Shown here one piece after another: positions 1 to 7,411 of a DNA stretch of 23,587 bases (position 1 is its first letter; every line of letters starts with the position of its first letter). The stretch is from a virus, in the IMG/VR virus record IMGVR_UViG_3300006789_000163, positions 1-23,587 of that record, one strand, 5' to 3'. The position numbers and the translations under genes are program-made. Under the pieces are notes generated by a model that was not told the origin of the DNA, searched no databases, and saw only the letters and a program-made list of their open reading frames with translations.

Positions 1-105
1 AAATTTGGTGTTGATGTTTGGGTTGGTTGCGGTCAGTTTGGAGATTGCAAAGACGAATTAATTGATACTGATGATTTAGTGATGTTTAAGAATGAGCAAC
101 GATAA
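1..105 (+). CDS. 3' end of an unknown protein (N-terminus cut by window edge)
   Basis: Frame 1 is open from the first base to a TAA at 103-105, giving the last 34 residues of a protein that begins outside the window. The visible tail is acidic (ELIDTDDL) with two cysteines (VGCGQFGDC). I do not recognise it. Its 3' end overlaps the next gene by 14 bases, which is the usual packing of this operon and supports it being real coding sequence. Confidence 0.5.
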   Translation, partial: KFGVDVWVGCGQFGDCKDELIDTDDLVMFKNEQR

Positions 106-247
106 AGACGCTTTGGCTTTTAGGCTAATATTGCAAATAGAAGATGCAGAGTTAGCAAAGGAATTAACAGAAGCAGTATCAGATGCCTTAATGGCTAAGT
201 ATAGAAAAGGCTTAGATGACGGCAGTGAAATAGCAATGAAGTCATGA
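92..247 (+). CDS. Small hypothetical protein, 51 aa
   Basis: An ATG at 92 opens a 51-residue frame that starts inside the end of the preceding gene and stops with TGA at 245-247. The next gene begins at 244, giving an ATGA overlap typical of translational coupling in phage operons. The protein is predicted helical and acidic in its first half (LILQIEDAELAKELTEA), with a short basic stretch MAKYRKG. No domain is recognised. The call rests on the tight overlaps on both sides rather than on homology. Confidence 0.5.
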   Translation: MSNDKDALAFRLILQIEDAELAKELTEAVSDALMAKYRKGLDDGSEIAMKS

Positions 248-726
248 ATATATTTGCAGTACATAAATGCCCTACTAAATCTGCTAAGGCATTACCCGAT
301 AAACTGATTGTAAAAATGCCGTTAGAGACAGCACAGATGCTATCAACAGCACACAGAATACTATCACCGCACGAATACTGTGAGATCAAAGGTATATACA
401 AACCTGCTTTTGTAAATCACCCTTGTACTATTTGGACAAGAGAAACACATGAAAACTATAGATGGGTGTTAGAACATTTTGTTGCTTTATGTGAGGAGTA
501 TCATAATCGCTATGATAAATACCATGCTTGTTGGATTAAGTTATGGGACGGTCTTGCAAGATTTCCTATGGATATTAAAGAGGGTGAACTAACTAAGTTT
601 GCACAAGCAATGCCCGATCAATATAAATCAGACAGTCATATATGGTCTTATAGAAAATATATGATCAATGAAAAGCATTACGCTAAATGGGAAAAGGGAA
701 CAGAAAAACCTACATGGTGGAAATAA
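244..726 (+). CDS. Phage protein of a family sometimes annotated pyrimidine-dimer DNA glycosylase
   Basis: This 160-aa protein has the layout of a family common in marine phages: an MNIF start, a DKLIVKM..ETAQML helix (about residues 19-34), HP..IW.RE.HENY (about 59-72), a long helix rich in aromatics and His, a QAMPD.Y segment (about 121-127), and a C-terminal KPTWW. From memory, relatives are labelled T4 endonuclease V-like or pyrimidine-dimer glycosylase. The T4 enzyme also ends in a RPTWY-type motif, but I cannot show that the catalytic residues are kept, so the enzymatic role is inference. The start overlaps the previous stop (ATGA). The gene lies in an accessory operon with a putative DNA-binding protein directly downstream. 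Confidence 0.6.
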   Translation: MNIFAVHKCPTKSAKALPDKLIVKMPLETAQMLSTAHRILSPHEYCEIKGIYKPAFVNHPCTIWTRETHENYRWVLEHFVALCEEYHNRYDKYHACWIKLWDGLARFPMDIKEGELTKFAQAMPDQYKSDSHIWSYRKYMINEKHYAKWEKGTEKPTWWK

Positions 727-728
727 TT

Positions 729-905
729 ATGGATAAACATAGAGGAAGATACGGGGTAGTTAATATAAACATACCAAAAGACATAAAAGATCAAGCAAAA
801 GACTTTTGCAAAGAACACGGATTGGTGTTCACAAAGTTTGTAGAACTTGCTTTAAAAGACCGCATGAAAAAAGTTAAGCGTTTCTACGAAGAATTAGATA
901 ATTGA
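729..905 (+). CDS. Ribbon-helix-helix-like DNA-binding protein, 58 aa
   Basis: The reading frame is open from 687, but ATG at 729 is preferred. It lies two bases after the stop of the previous gene, avoids a 40-base overlap, and begins the compact domain. The order is typical of ribbon-helix-helix (Arc/MetJ) proteins: a short basic N-terminus, one beta strand (VVNINIP, residues 10-16), helix A (KDIKDQAKDFCKEHG) and helix B (FTKFVELALKDRMKK). RHH proteins dimerise through the strand and contact operator DNA. It probably regulates its own operon or acts as an antitoxin-like repressor, though no partner toxin is visible. It is the last gene before a convergent junction. Confidence 0.55.
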   Translation: MDKHRGRYGVVNINIPKDIKDQAKDFCKEHGLVFTKFVELALKDRMKKVKRFYEELDN

Positions 906-932
906 TATGTTATTATAAAAGAGTTAGAAAAC

Positions 933-1022
933 ACACTTGGAAATGTTTACAGCTTTACTAGTGGAGTTGCGAGGTAGGAGACCCCAAGTGTAGTCTCCGA
1001 TTAGGTTTCCTACCACACTAGT
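933..1022. other. Structured non-coding element with a predicted pseudoknot at a convergent gene junction
   Basis: Three complementary pairs nest here. The outer stem ACTAGTG (957-963) pairs with CACTAGT (1016-1022). The inner 11-bp stem 973-983 pairs with 1004-1014, with one G-U pair. The apical loop starts with CCAAGTGT (984-991), the exact reverse complement of ACACTTGG at 933-940, so an 8-bp loop-to-5'-flank pseudoknot is possible. An alternative hairpin GGAGAC (977-982) with GTCTCC (993-998) would compete with it. The element lies between the ends of the (+) gene at 905 and the (-) gene at 1018, overlapping that stop codon. No T-tract follows on either strand, so a simple intrinsic terminator is not convincing. 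The function is unknown. Confidence 0.6.
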
Positions 1023-1911
1023 CCATTATATCCCTTTCATCAGCGTATACAATTACACAACGACAGTTAACAACATTCTTAGCACCGCCTTTAGAATCAC
1101 CTGCAAATTCCATTTCAGCACCACCAATTAAAAAGTTTTCATCTATATCAACTGTTTGACCGCTTGCTTCTGCATGAGTTGGTCTAGTTCTATCATCACC
1201 AGTAGCCACCCACCGTTTTAACATTTTTGTTCCTAAATCTCTTTGCACCTGTAAGTGATACGAATGATTAGAGAAACCTGCTGCATTATGTGTTTCTGTT
1301 CTTGAAATAAGTGCTGCACGACTTCGGCTTATGGGTAAAAACTTGTCAGAAACTAATTTGGCAATCTGTGGTAATGTTAGATTGTCTGCCCTTCCTTGTT
1401 CTATAACTTGACTTATTCTGTTTGCCATTCTTTCTGTTATTCCGCTTAGTATTAATTGTCTTGAATTAAAGTATTTATTAACGACTGATTCAAAGTCTGT
1501 GCTTCTACCGAATACAAAGGCTTCTTGCTTCTTGTTATAGTATTTATCCTCATTCATTTTATACATTGCTAAAAACACTCTCCTGTAGTGTGACAACACC
1601 AATGGAAAAAAATCTTCTTGCAATGTTCTTTCTGCTATTGCGGGTTGGTATATACCGTACTCTTTGTAAAGGTGCATTTGCACTCTGACAAACTTACGAA
1701 AAAGTGTGTTGAGGTTTCTAAAAAACCTTTTTTCAAGATTGTTTCTAAGTGCAAGTTGTTTTCTTATTTCAGACCTAGTGTTAACCCTGCCCTGTCTAAA
1801 GGTATTTATTTGCTTTTTGTTGGGTGCCTGATTCAAACGCATACTCCAATCATCATTCAAATCAGGTCTTACTTGATAGTGGGTGTCCTTTTGGGAATAA
1901 ATCTGTGTCAT
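1018..1911 (-). CDS. Minor head protein, SPP1 gp7 / Mu gpF-like head morphogenesis protein
   Basis: About 297 aa. The C-terminal half carries the Mu gpF-like signature: an SRTETHNAAG helix, then W.ATGDDRTRPTHAEASGQ, a F.....MEFAGDS segment, and the terminal NCRC motif. In phages with portal plus gpF/gp7 pairs, a few copies sit inside the procapsid near the portal and help capsid assembly. The N-terminal half is helical and basic. I chose ATG at 1911; two in-frame GTG codons just upstream (1920, 1923) are alternatives, and neither has a clear Shine-Dalgarno. The gene overlaps the end of the portal gene by about 50 bases. It is the last gene of the leftward head operon. No protease, scaffold or major capsid gene follows. 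Confidence 0.85.
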   Translation of the reverse strand: MTQIYSQKDTHYQVRPDLNDDWSMRLNQAPNKKQINTFRQGRVNTRSEIRKQLALRNNLEKRFFRNLNTLFRKFVRVQMHLYKEYGIYQPAIAERTLQEDFFPLVLSHYRRVFLAMYKMNEDKYYNKKQEAFVFGRSTDFESVVNKYFNSRQLILSGITERMANRISQVIEQGRADNLTLPQIAKLVSDKFLPISRSRAALISRTETHNAAGFSNHSYHLQVQRDLGTKMLKRWVATGDDRTRPTHAEASGQTVDIDENFLIGGAEMEFAGDSKGGAKNVVNCRCVIVYADERDIMD

Positions 1912-3901
1912 GTTTGCCACCACTAAATCTTCCGCTAGACAAGGCTCTTAGAAAACTATTAACTCTTGCATATGCCCATTGGTCAGGTCCAGTTACATTA
2001 GGTCTTACAGATTGTGGGTTGGTTCTGTATGCACCAACACCTCTACGAAATACAGCTTCTAACATTCTAAGTGTTGCTCTTTTTGTAGGTTTATCACCAT
2101 GTTTTTCATTGTGCTTATCTACTTTCTTTTTAAGACCTTCTCTAACTTTGCCACTTAGTGCTTTTTCATCTTCAACAAGACCTATATGTTCTTCTAATTC
2201 AAACTCTTTTGATTCTTCTCTTTCAATTTGATTTCTTACTTTTCTTGACCAAGAAAAACCTGCATCACCACCCCACAATGCCCAAGCAATTCTGCCTGCA
2301 CTTGGGTAGCCTTTTTCACCTTGTTTGAAACCTTGTCCTTGTTTGTCTACTTCATGCCTACTAAAGAAACTGAACATACGCTTTACGGTGGATATTGATA
2401 GTCTTTCTTTGTTCATAAGTTGATTGGCTCTTGCGACCCCAACACTTGTACCACCACGCTTATATTTTCTTCTCCACTCTAAACCTCTAGCAGCTTCTTC
2501 TGCCATAGAGTTTGTAGGAACTGTATTAATGTCTGCTAAAGCCTTTTCTTCTTGTAATAGATAAGCTATTTCTTTATCTATATCTTCTTCATCTTGGTCA
2601 TCTCCATTATCGTAGTCATCTACATCTTCTTCATTAACTGGATTTTCAGGCTTTTCTACCTCTCCATCACCTAATGGGAATAATGTTGCTGATATGTATA
2701 AATCGTCTGCGCCATCTAAAGGTTCTAAGCCTAGTTGTTCTCTAGCTTCATTCCTTGTCATGATGCCCTCTCTAACAGCACTGGTCACATTTTCGTATGT
2801 TCTTTTAACCCTTTCACTCAATGCAGGTATTGCATCAATATCAAACTCTAATGTAAGACGATCATCAAATAGTGGTACTAACCACTCGTTAAGATCAGAT
2901 GCCATTTTTCTAAGGTGTGGGATTATCGTTTCTTCATATAGAGCAAGCCTTGCTTCTGCGACATTGGCATATGTCTGACTGTCAGGAACTCCCACAAGCT
3001 GACTTGGTACACCAAAGCACAATGCAATATCTGTAGCACTCATATGTTTAAGATTTAAAAAGTCCATATCTTTAGGACTTAGACCCATTTCTTTCCAATC
3101 AAAATCACCTTCAAGTAGCAAAGGTCTGCCTGCATTGTTTGCACCAGTAAACCTGTTGTTCATGTCAGTTATAAGTTGTTGTCTTTGTGATTCGCTTAGA
3201 TTGACCGCAAAACCTTGATCATCTTGTGGTTTAAATACAACAGCACCACTTGGTCTAGCACCGTTTTGTAAAAGATTTACATTGTGTTTACTAGACATAT
3301 TGAATTGATCTACTTCAACTGCTGCGGCACTCATGGGACTAAGACCATAATAATCGTCTAATGGATTCCATAACTTAATGTGTTTTAATTCGCTAAAACC
3401 ATTTTCTTGGTCTACAAGGTAAGTTTGTGCAACTCTGCCATTAACCATGTATTCATACTTTTCGGGTATAGGTTTTCCACTTCCTTTTATATTGATACGA
3501 TCAGGTCTTAATTGGTGTAGTTCTTTTGGTGAACCCATATCAGAACCAGTTTTTAAAATGTAAGCATTACCGCTTAATAATACATAACCAAATAGACTGT
3601 TAAAAAACTCACTATAAGATTGCAAAGGATTGGGTCTATTTAATAAATCAATCAACGGATGATCTTCTATTATTTGATCTTTTGCTTTAATAATAAAAGG
3701 TACTGCACTAGCACCTTTACTAATCTCATTTACACATCTGTAAACAATAGCGTTTTTAAGATAGCCCTCTTTTGCAAGGTCTTGGTATTTATAGCTCTTT
3801 GCTTCTTCAGTGCCTACACCAAAGTACCCCATCATGTTTGAATTTTTTTGTTCAACAGGTCGTCTGTTAAACAATCTTTGTAGAAATGTTTGATCTGCCA
3901 T
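1862..3901 (-). CDS. HK97-family portal protein with two extra C-terminal modules
   Basis: This 679-aa protein is far longer than usual for HK97-type portals (roughly 380-450 aa). Residues 1-410 are the portal proper: Y..C.N.IS..A...PF near 55-70, HPL..LLN.PN at 81-91, SGNAYI.K at 110-117, the HIK.WNP.DDYYGLSP run at 174-189, and FGVPSQL at 296-302. The portal forms the dodecameric DNA-entry ring at the capsid vertex. An acidic linker at 413-445 leads to module one (about 465-555; RHEVDKQGQG, YPSAGRIAW, LWGGDAG). Module two (about 585-677) has RRGVGAY, SVRP, QWAYARVNSF and GKHDTDL. I know similar modules as parts of other phage proteins, function unknown. TAATG overlap with the terminase. Confidence 0.9.
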   Translation of the reverse strand: MADQTFLQRLFNRRPVEQKNSNMMGYFGVGTEEAKSYKYQDLAKEGYLKNAIVYRCVNEISKGASAVPFIIKAKDQIIEDHPLIDLLNRPNPLQSYSEFFNSLFGYVLLSGNAYILKTGSDMGSPKELHQLRPDRINIKGSGKPIPEKYEYMVNGRVAQTYLVDQENGFSELKHIKLWNPLDDYYGLSPMSAAAVEVDQFNMSSKHNVNLLQNGARPSGAVVFKPQDDQGFAVNLSESQRQQLITDMNNRFTGANNAGRPLLLEGDFDWKEMGLSPKDMDFLNLKHMSATDIALCFGVPSQLVGVPDSQTYANVAEARLALYEETIIPHLRKMASDLNEWLVPLFDDRLTLEFDIDAIPALSERVKRTYENVTSAVREGIMTRNEAREQLGLEPLDGADDLYISATLFPLGDGEVEKPENPVNEEDVDDYDNGDDQDEEDIDKEIAYLLQEEKALADINTVPTNSMAEEAARGLEWRRKYKRGGTSVGVARANQLMNKERLSISTVKRMFSFFSRHEVDKQGQGFKQGEKGYPSAGRIAWALWGGDAGFSWSRKVRNQIEREESKEFELEEHIGLVEDEKALSGKVREGLKKKVDKHNEKHGDKPTKRATLRMLEAVFRRGVGAYRTNPQSVRPNVTGPDQWAYARVNSFLRALSSGRFSGGKHDTDLFPKGHPLSSKT

Positions 3902-5208
3902 TAGCTTATTCTCCAGTTTATATTACCCTGTGATTTGCTTAGTTCGGTTAAACCCCAAACAAGAGCATCTAATCTATCAGGACTGGGTTTCACTTGACCC
4001 ACATAAGTACACATTTGTGTCTCTAGTTCAGGGAAAACACCAAGATGATGCACTTTTCTCTGTTCATACAATGCAGCAATTGGTTCTGCTCTTAGCATTT
4101 TTCCCCTTGTTGCCCTTACTGATCTGTAAGGAATATTAGGGTCAACACTTCTTAGCAGTCTTTCTACCAAGTCTCCACCGTTGTTTGTTTCTGCAACAAT
4201 CCTGTCGGCTTCCCATTCATAAAATGTTTTTACCGCAAGTCTGCCCCATTGATCAGGAGTGTACTTGCCTGAAACATCTTCTAGTACATAATACTCATTA
4301 TTATGGTCTTTGCCTACTACTACAATACCTGTTTCGTCAGAATCTTCACCTGATGTAACTGCAGGGTCTATTGCTACAAGTATTGTTTTAAGTTCTCTTT
4401 CTTCGTTAGACGGCAATCTTTTTTCTTCAATCATGGCTTGATTCCATAAAGCACCCTCTATATCGTCAAGTATCTCTGCGTATAATTCTTGTCTACCTAA
4501 TGCAGTACCCTCATATCTTTCTCGCATCATCTCCAATGCTGACTCTGCAAGATTGGCTTCATTTTCAAATGTATTACCTTTCGTTACATAAACATCTTCT
4601 CTAATAATTAAATTTTTTAATATGGGTATTGGTTTGGGTGTTGTTGTTATAAGACACTGTGGATTATCACCAAGTCTTAGACCAAACATTAATTGATCAA
4701 ATGCTTCAGGGTATCGCCATGCTGCTAATTCATCACACCATGCTCTATGAAACTGTGGTCCCCTTAATCTTTCGGGGTTAACTGCAGCATATCCAACTAT
4801 CTTTGAGCCATTAAATAGTCTTATCTCCATGACACTTGCAGAATAACCCTCTGTACCAAAGCTAATATCAAAACATTCTTTTGGAATTATAGACATAAGA
4901 CCTGACGGTCCGTTAAAACAAACTCGTCTAAGGTCTCCAAATGTCGGAGCAACAACTGCTGATATAGTGTTTGGATTTCTTAGGGCATAGAGGGCTATGT
5001 CCTGTGCGCCAGTTCTTGTCTTTCCCCAACCCCTACCTGCAAGTATCAACCATATAAAATGATCTGTATGAGGTTGTACTTGTTTTGCTCTAGCTGTCTT
5101 TAGCCAACTAGTGTATAGCTGTATCGCCGCTTTCTGACTTTGCTCTTGCAACCTCGTCAAGCAGTTCCATAGCTTCTCTGAAGGCATCTGTGTCTGTGAT
5201 TTCTGCAT
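3901..5208 (-). CDS. terL: Terminase large subunit (ATPase-nuclease packaging motor)
   Basis: A 435-aa protein with all expected motor elements. Walker A is AGRGWGKTRTG (57-67), Walker B RAWCDE (155-160), and the coupling motif TTTPKP (188-193). The RNase H-like nuclease begins at VAIDPAV (278-284), with acidic residues at D281, E340 (VAETNNGG) and D411/D414 (DRLDAL). It pumps DNA into the procapsid and cuts concatemers. The N-terminus LYTSW..TAR.KQ precedes the ATPase, as in Terminase_6/GTA-type large subunits. ATG at 5208 overlaps the small-subunit gene by 101 bases; ATG at 5187 is possible, and neither has a strong Shine-Dalgarno. Its stop overlaps the portal start (TAATG). Confidence 0.95.
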   Translation of the reverse strand: MQKSQTQMPSEKLWNCLTRLQEQSQKAAIQLYTSWLKTARAKQVQPHTDHFIWLILAGRGWGKTRTGAQDIALYALRNPNTISAVVAPTFGDLRRVCFNGPSGLMSIIPKECFDISFGTEGYSASVMEIRLFNGSKIVGYAAVNPERLRGPQFHRAWCDELAAWRYPEAFDQLMFGLRLGDNPQCLITTTPKPIPILKNLIIREDVYVTKGNTFENEANLAESALEMMRERYEGTALGRQELYAEILDDIEGALWNQAMIEEKRLPSNEERELKTILVAIDPAVTSGEDSDETGIVVVGKDHNNEYYVLEDVSGKYTPDQWGRLAVKTFYEWEADRIVAETNNGGDLVERLLRSVDPNIPYRSVRATRGKMLRAEPIAALYEQRKVHHLGVFPELETQMCTYVGQVKPSPDRLDALVWGLTELSKSQGNINWRIS

Positions 5209-5680
5209 TAAGTTTCATGTTCTCAGTTGATTCACCCAATGCTAACTTGCCTAGCTTTTGGGCTTGTAGTGCAGCATTACCTAATTGCTGAACCATTTGT
5301 GGTGTAAACTTTTCTTCATCATTTGGGTTGTTTGCTCTTTTCTGATTGTTTTCATTTAACAACATTCCTACTTCATTCATAAGAATTTTAGCTAGTCTAA
5401 GTGCTGTGCTGTCAAAACTTTTAGATTCTTCTACTAGTTGTTCTTGTCTTTCTTTGTCTAGTTTTTGTAGGTACTCTTTATGAAATCTGTCCTGTTGTGT
5501 TTTCCAAGATTCTTTTTGTGCCCATTTGTAGAGAGTGCTTTTGGCTACGCTGTACTCAATTGCTAATGCATCAATGGTAAAGTATTTCCTTTCTCCACCC
5601 TCTGTTTCTATGCCTTGTACGAACTTGTTGCGTATGGTTTCAGCAAGTTCCAGTGTTAATTTTTTGTTTTTTGTGGTCAA
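5108..5680 (-). CDS. terS: Terminase small subunit
   Basis: A 190-aa protein directly upstream of the large terminase, with a helix-turn-helix-like N-terminus (DALAIEYSVAKSTLYKWAQKE, about 38-57) that would recognise the packaging site. Charged helices follow, and the C-terminal tail resembles that of TerS proteins that contact TerL. The only plausible upstream start is TTG at 5680, preceded by a weak GGA eight to ten bases away; no ATG exists before the HTH. It opens the leftward head operon and faces a rightward promoter across a 148-base divergent gap. The assignment rests on HTH plus position, because TerS sequences are poorly conserved. Confidence 0.8.
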   Translation of the reverse strand: MTTKNKKLTLELAETIRNKFVQGIETEGGERKYFTIDALAIEYSVAKSTLYKWAQKESWKTQQDRFHKEYLQKLDKERQEQLVEESKSFDSTALRLAKILMNEVGMLLNENNQKRANNPNDEEKFTPQMVQQLGNAALQAQKLGKLALGESTENMKLNAEITDTDAFREAMELLDEVARAKSESGDTAIH

Positions 5681-5772
5681 AATTTATCCAAAAATTCTAA
5701 GTTATTCTCACTCTAAAATTGTAGTCTAGTTGAACTGGTACATTATGTCTACATTTAATTGTACATTTTGGG

Positions 5773-5800
5773 TTGCAACGATTTGATAATTGATTATAAT
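5773..5800 (+). promoter_or_regulatory. Sigma-70-type rightward promoter P1
   Basis: TTGCAA (5773-5778), a 16-base spacer and a perfect TATAAT (5795-5800), preceded by GG to give GGGTTG. The predicted transcript starts about 20 bases before the ATG at 5829. It lies in the 148-base gap between terS and the rightward genes. I could not place an equally good leftward promoter for terS there. Confidence 0.65.
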
Positions 5801-5806
5801 AATAAC

Positions 5807-5833
5807 TTATAAATTGATAGGAGATATTATGAA
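5807..5833 (+). repeat. Duplicated 27-nt leader/ribosome-binding region, copy 1
   Basis: These 27 bases, covering the leader, the AGGAGA Shine-Dalgarno and the ATG with two more bases, are identical to 16542-16568. Both copies follow a promoter of the same design, so they probably give similar expression to two otherwise unrelated small genes. Confidence 0.9.
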
Positions 5834-6017
5834 ACAAACAGAATGTAGAACAGTAGCTTTGCAATTCTATAAGAGAAGATTCCATAAGCTAGTACATCAA
5901 CGCGGTTATGTTGGTGCTATTGATTACATGGATTCCCATTACTTATTGTGGGGTGATCTCAAAAATGAAGTCTTTCAATGGTACGACTTTGAAATATTGG
6001 GGGTTAGCTATGGATAA
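5829..6017 (+). CDS. Small basic hypothetical protein, 62 aa
   Basis: ATG at 5829 follows a strong AGGAGA (5819-5824) and promoter P1, so this start is preferred over an in-frame ATG at 5790 that lies on top of the -10 box. The N-terminal half is basic (YKRRFHKLVHQRG), the C-terminal half acidic and aromatic (LLWGDLKNEVFQWYDFE). No domain is recognised. As the first gene after P1 it is likely expressed early; the next gene starts within its last codons. A small host-takeover protein is a guess from position only. Confidence 0.65.
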   Translation: MKQTECRTVALQFYKRRFHKLVHQRGYVGAIDYMDSHYLLWGDLKNEVFQWYDFEILGVSYG

Positions 6018-6195
6018 CATGAATGGGTCTGAATGGACTGATCTAAGCGATTACGAAAAAGAAGTTGTCTTACTTAGTATCAAGTATCAAATGGATTTAA
6101 TGTCTATGTCTATGGAAGATGTAAAGAACTTAATTACTAATGCCGATTGGGATAAATTACAATTAGTTATGAAACACGGTAAGAGGATTCACTGA
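6010..6195 (+). CDS. Small acidic hypothetical protein, 61 aa
   Basis: ATG at 6010 overlaps the upstream stop by eight bases; a second ATG at 6019 is equally possible. The product is helical and Met-rich (YQMDLMSMSMEDVKNL), acidic overall, and not recognised. Its stop TGA overlaps the following start (TGATG), which supports three coupled genes in the P1 operon. Confidence 0.55.
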   Translation: MDNMNGSEWTDLSDYEKEVVLLSIKYQMDLMSMSMEDVKNLITNADWDKLQLVMKHGKRIH

Positions 6196-6368
6196 TGGTT
6201 CATACACACCCTTATTATTGGGATTGCGAATGTGCAAAAGATTACATTCATGCCAAAGATACTTGTGATCACTGTATAATATGTGATGCCAAACAAGATG
6301 AGCAACCCGACTCACATTATGATGAGGTTGTAAAAGCAGGTTTCATGCCAACATATGACGATTGTTGA
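6195..6368 (+). CDS. Cysteine-rich small putative zinc-binding protein, 57 aa
   Basis: A TGATG overlap places this start directly on the previous stop. The short protein has five cysteines plus histidines in its first half: CEC at residues 11-13, then CDHCIIC at 24-30. The CxC...CxxCxxC spacing suggests a small zinc-ribbon or knuckle fold, rather than disulfides, in a cytoplasmic phage protein. It ends in a conserved-looking aromatic tail (FMPTYDDC). I cannot name the family. It closes the P1 operon; a 176-base gap with another promoter follows. Confidence 0.6.
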   Translation: MVHTHPYYWDCECAKDYIHAKDTCDHCIICDAKQDEQPDSHYDEVVKAGFMPTYDDC

Positions 6369-6544
6369 CATGACAGTAGCGTGACACACTAATAGCTACT
6401 TAAAAATATATAAAGGTGGGTGGTTTTCTAGTAGTCCATGCCAAAAAAACTAGCCTAAATTAATTCATTTTTTTTGTCCTAAAAGGTTGTATATGCAACT
6501 ACAGTTGTTATAATAACTACATATTAAACTGAAACGGAGATAAA
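6369..6544 (+). promoter_or_regulatory. Intergenic region with promoter P2 (TTGTAT-16-TATAAT at 6487-6514)
   Basis: This is the longest gene-free stretch. Promoter P2 has TTGTAT (6487-6492), a 16-base spacer and perfect TATAAT (6509-6514), with AGGTTG at the -35. It drives the amidoligase operon, whose ATG at 6545 follows a CGGAG Shine-Dalgarno. The -10 sits in a near-palindrome, GTTGTTATAATAAC. Upstream, AGTAGC (6375-6380) and GCTACT (6395-6400) could form a hairpin after the preceding gene, but without a T-tract. A TTGACA at 6365-6370 has no good -10 partner. Confidence 0.6.
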
Positions 6545-7411
6545 ATGATAAACCTAAATAACCAAAGAACCTACGGAGTTGAAGTAGAGTTCATATCAAA
6601 AGAGTGGAGCAGACAGGAGTTGATCGCTAAGATCAATGACCATGCTCTTTCCTATAACAGTGATACTTTGAGAATGCCTACGATTCACAGAGCATCATGG
6701 TCTGACACTACTACTTCACAGTGGAGAATCAAAACAGATTCATCAGTAAGTGATAGGAGAGGATTTGGACTAGAATTGGTTTCACCGATTCTTGAGGGTA
6801 GTCAAGATATGGAAATTCTTAAAATCTTTTTAAAGATTCTTAATGAATTACATTGTGATGTTAACAGAACTTGTGGACTTCATGTTCATGTAGGTGTTAG
6901 AGATTGGGGTGTCAAACAATTCAAAAATCTTGCTAAGAGATATGTAAAGTTTGAGACTGCAATTGATACTGTTATGCCTCATTCAAGAAGAAGAAGCAAC
7001 AATTCATACTGTCTTTCTAATGCTAGAAGATATGGTAGCGATGTCACCCTTGCTGAAATCTTTGCAAGCATCCAAAGATGCAGGTCAGCACAACAACTTA
7101 AAAACTACATTCAAGGTGGTAGATATTACAAACTCAACATGGAGAGTTTTTGGAAGCATGGAACTATTGAATTCAGACATCACAGTGGTACGATTTGTCC
7201 TGCTAAGATTGAGAATTGGGTTTATGTTTGCATGGGTATGACTAAACTTGCTGACACTAACAGAGCAGTCAAAGTTAAAAGCACTGATCGTGTTAACAGT
7301 TATAAAGACAAACTTTCAATCTTCATGAACGGTCTTTCAAAGAGTGGTTTGATTGATTCAAGCGTTAGAAGATTTTATACAAAAAGAGCGAGGGCATTAT
7401 GCACAAGTTAA
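6545..7411 (+). CDS. Amidoligase family protein (putative ATP-dependent amide-bond ligase)
   Basis: A 288-aa protein with the amidoligase (COOH-NH2 ligase, glutamine-synthetase-like fold) motifs in order: YGVEVEF (10-16), GLELVSP (75-81), CGLHVHVG (110-117) and TIEFRHHSGT (207-216). The acidic and His residues bind Mg-ATP and the substrate in this fold; relatives are proposed to join amino acids or peptides to proteins or small molecules. It starts after a CGGAG Shine-Dalgarno under promoter P2. It is followed by a small unknown protein and a gamma-glutamylcyclotransferase-like gene. That pairing is known for amidoligase operons and suggests making and trimming of a gamma-glutamyl-type amide. 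The substrate is unknown. Confidence 0.85.
   Translation: MINLNNQRTYGVEVEFISKEWSRQELIAKINDHALSYNSDTLRMPTIHRASWSDTTTSQWRIKTDSSVSDRRGFGLELVSPILEGSQDMEILKIFLKILNELHCDVNRTCGLHVHVGVRDWGVKQFKNLAKRYVKFETAIDTVMPHSRRRSNNSYCLSNARRYGSDVTLAEIFASIQRCRSAQQLKNYIQGGRYYKLNMESFWKHGTIEFRHHSGTICPAKIENWVYVCMGMTKLADTNRAVKVKSTDRVNSYKDKLSIFMNGLSKSGLIDSSVRRFYTKRARALCTS

Noticed and set aside
957-1022. tRNA gene or simple intrinsic terminator
   Set aside because: No T-loop GTTCGA-type sequence, no acceptor stem with a 7-5-5-5 layout and no CCA end, so it is not a tRNA. No T-tract follows the stems on either strand, so it is not a standard terminator.
5697-5885. 62-aa open frame on the - strand upstream of terS
   Set aside because: It covers promoter P1 and the start of the rightward gene, has no ribosome site, and its sequence is rich in Cys and Tyr without pattern.
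6375-6400. AGTAGC/GCTACT hairpin as a terminator
   Set aside because: Six pairs with a 14-base loop and an A-rich rather than T-rich 3' flank; too weak to call.
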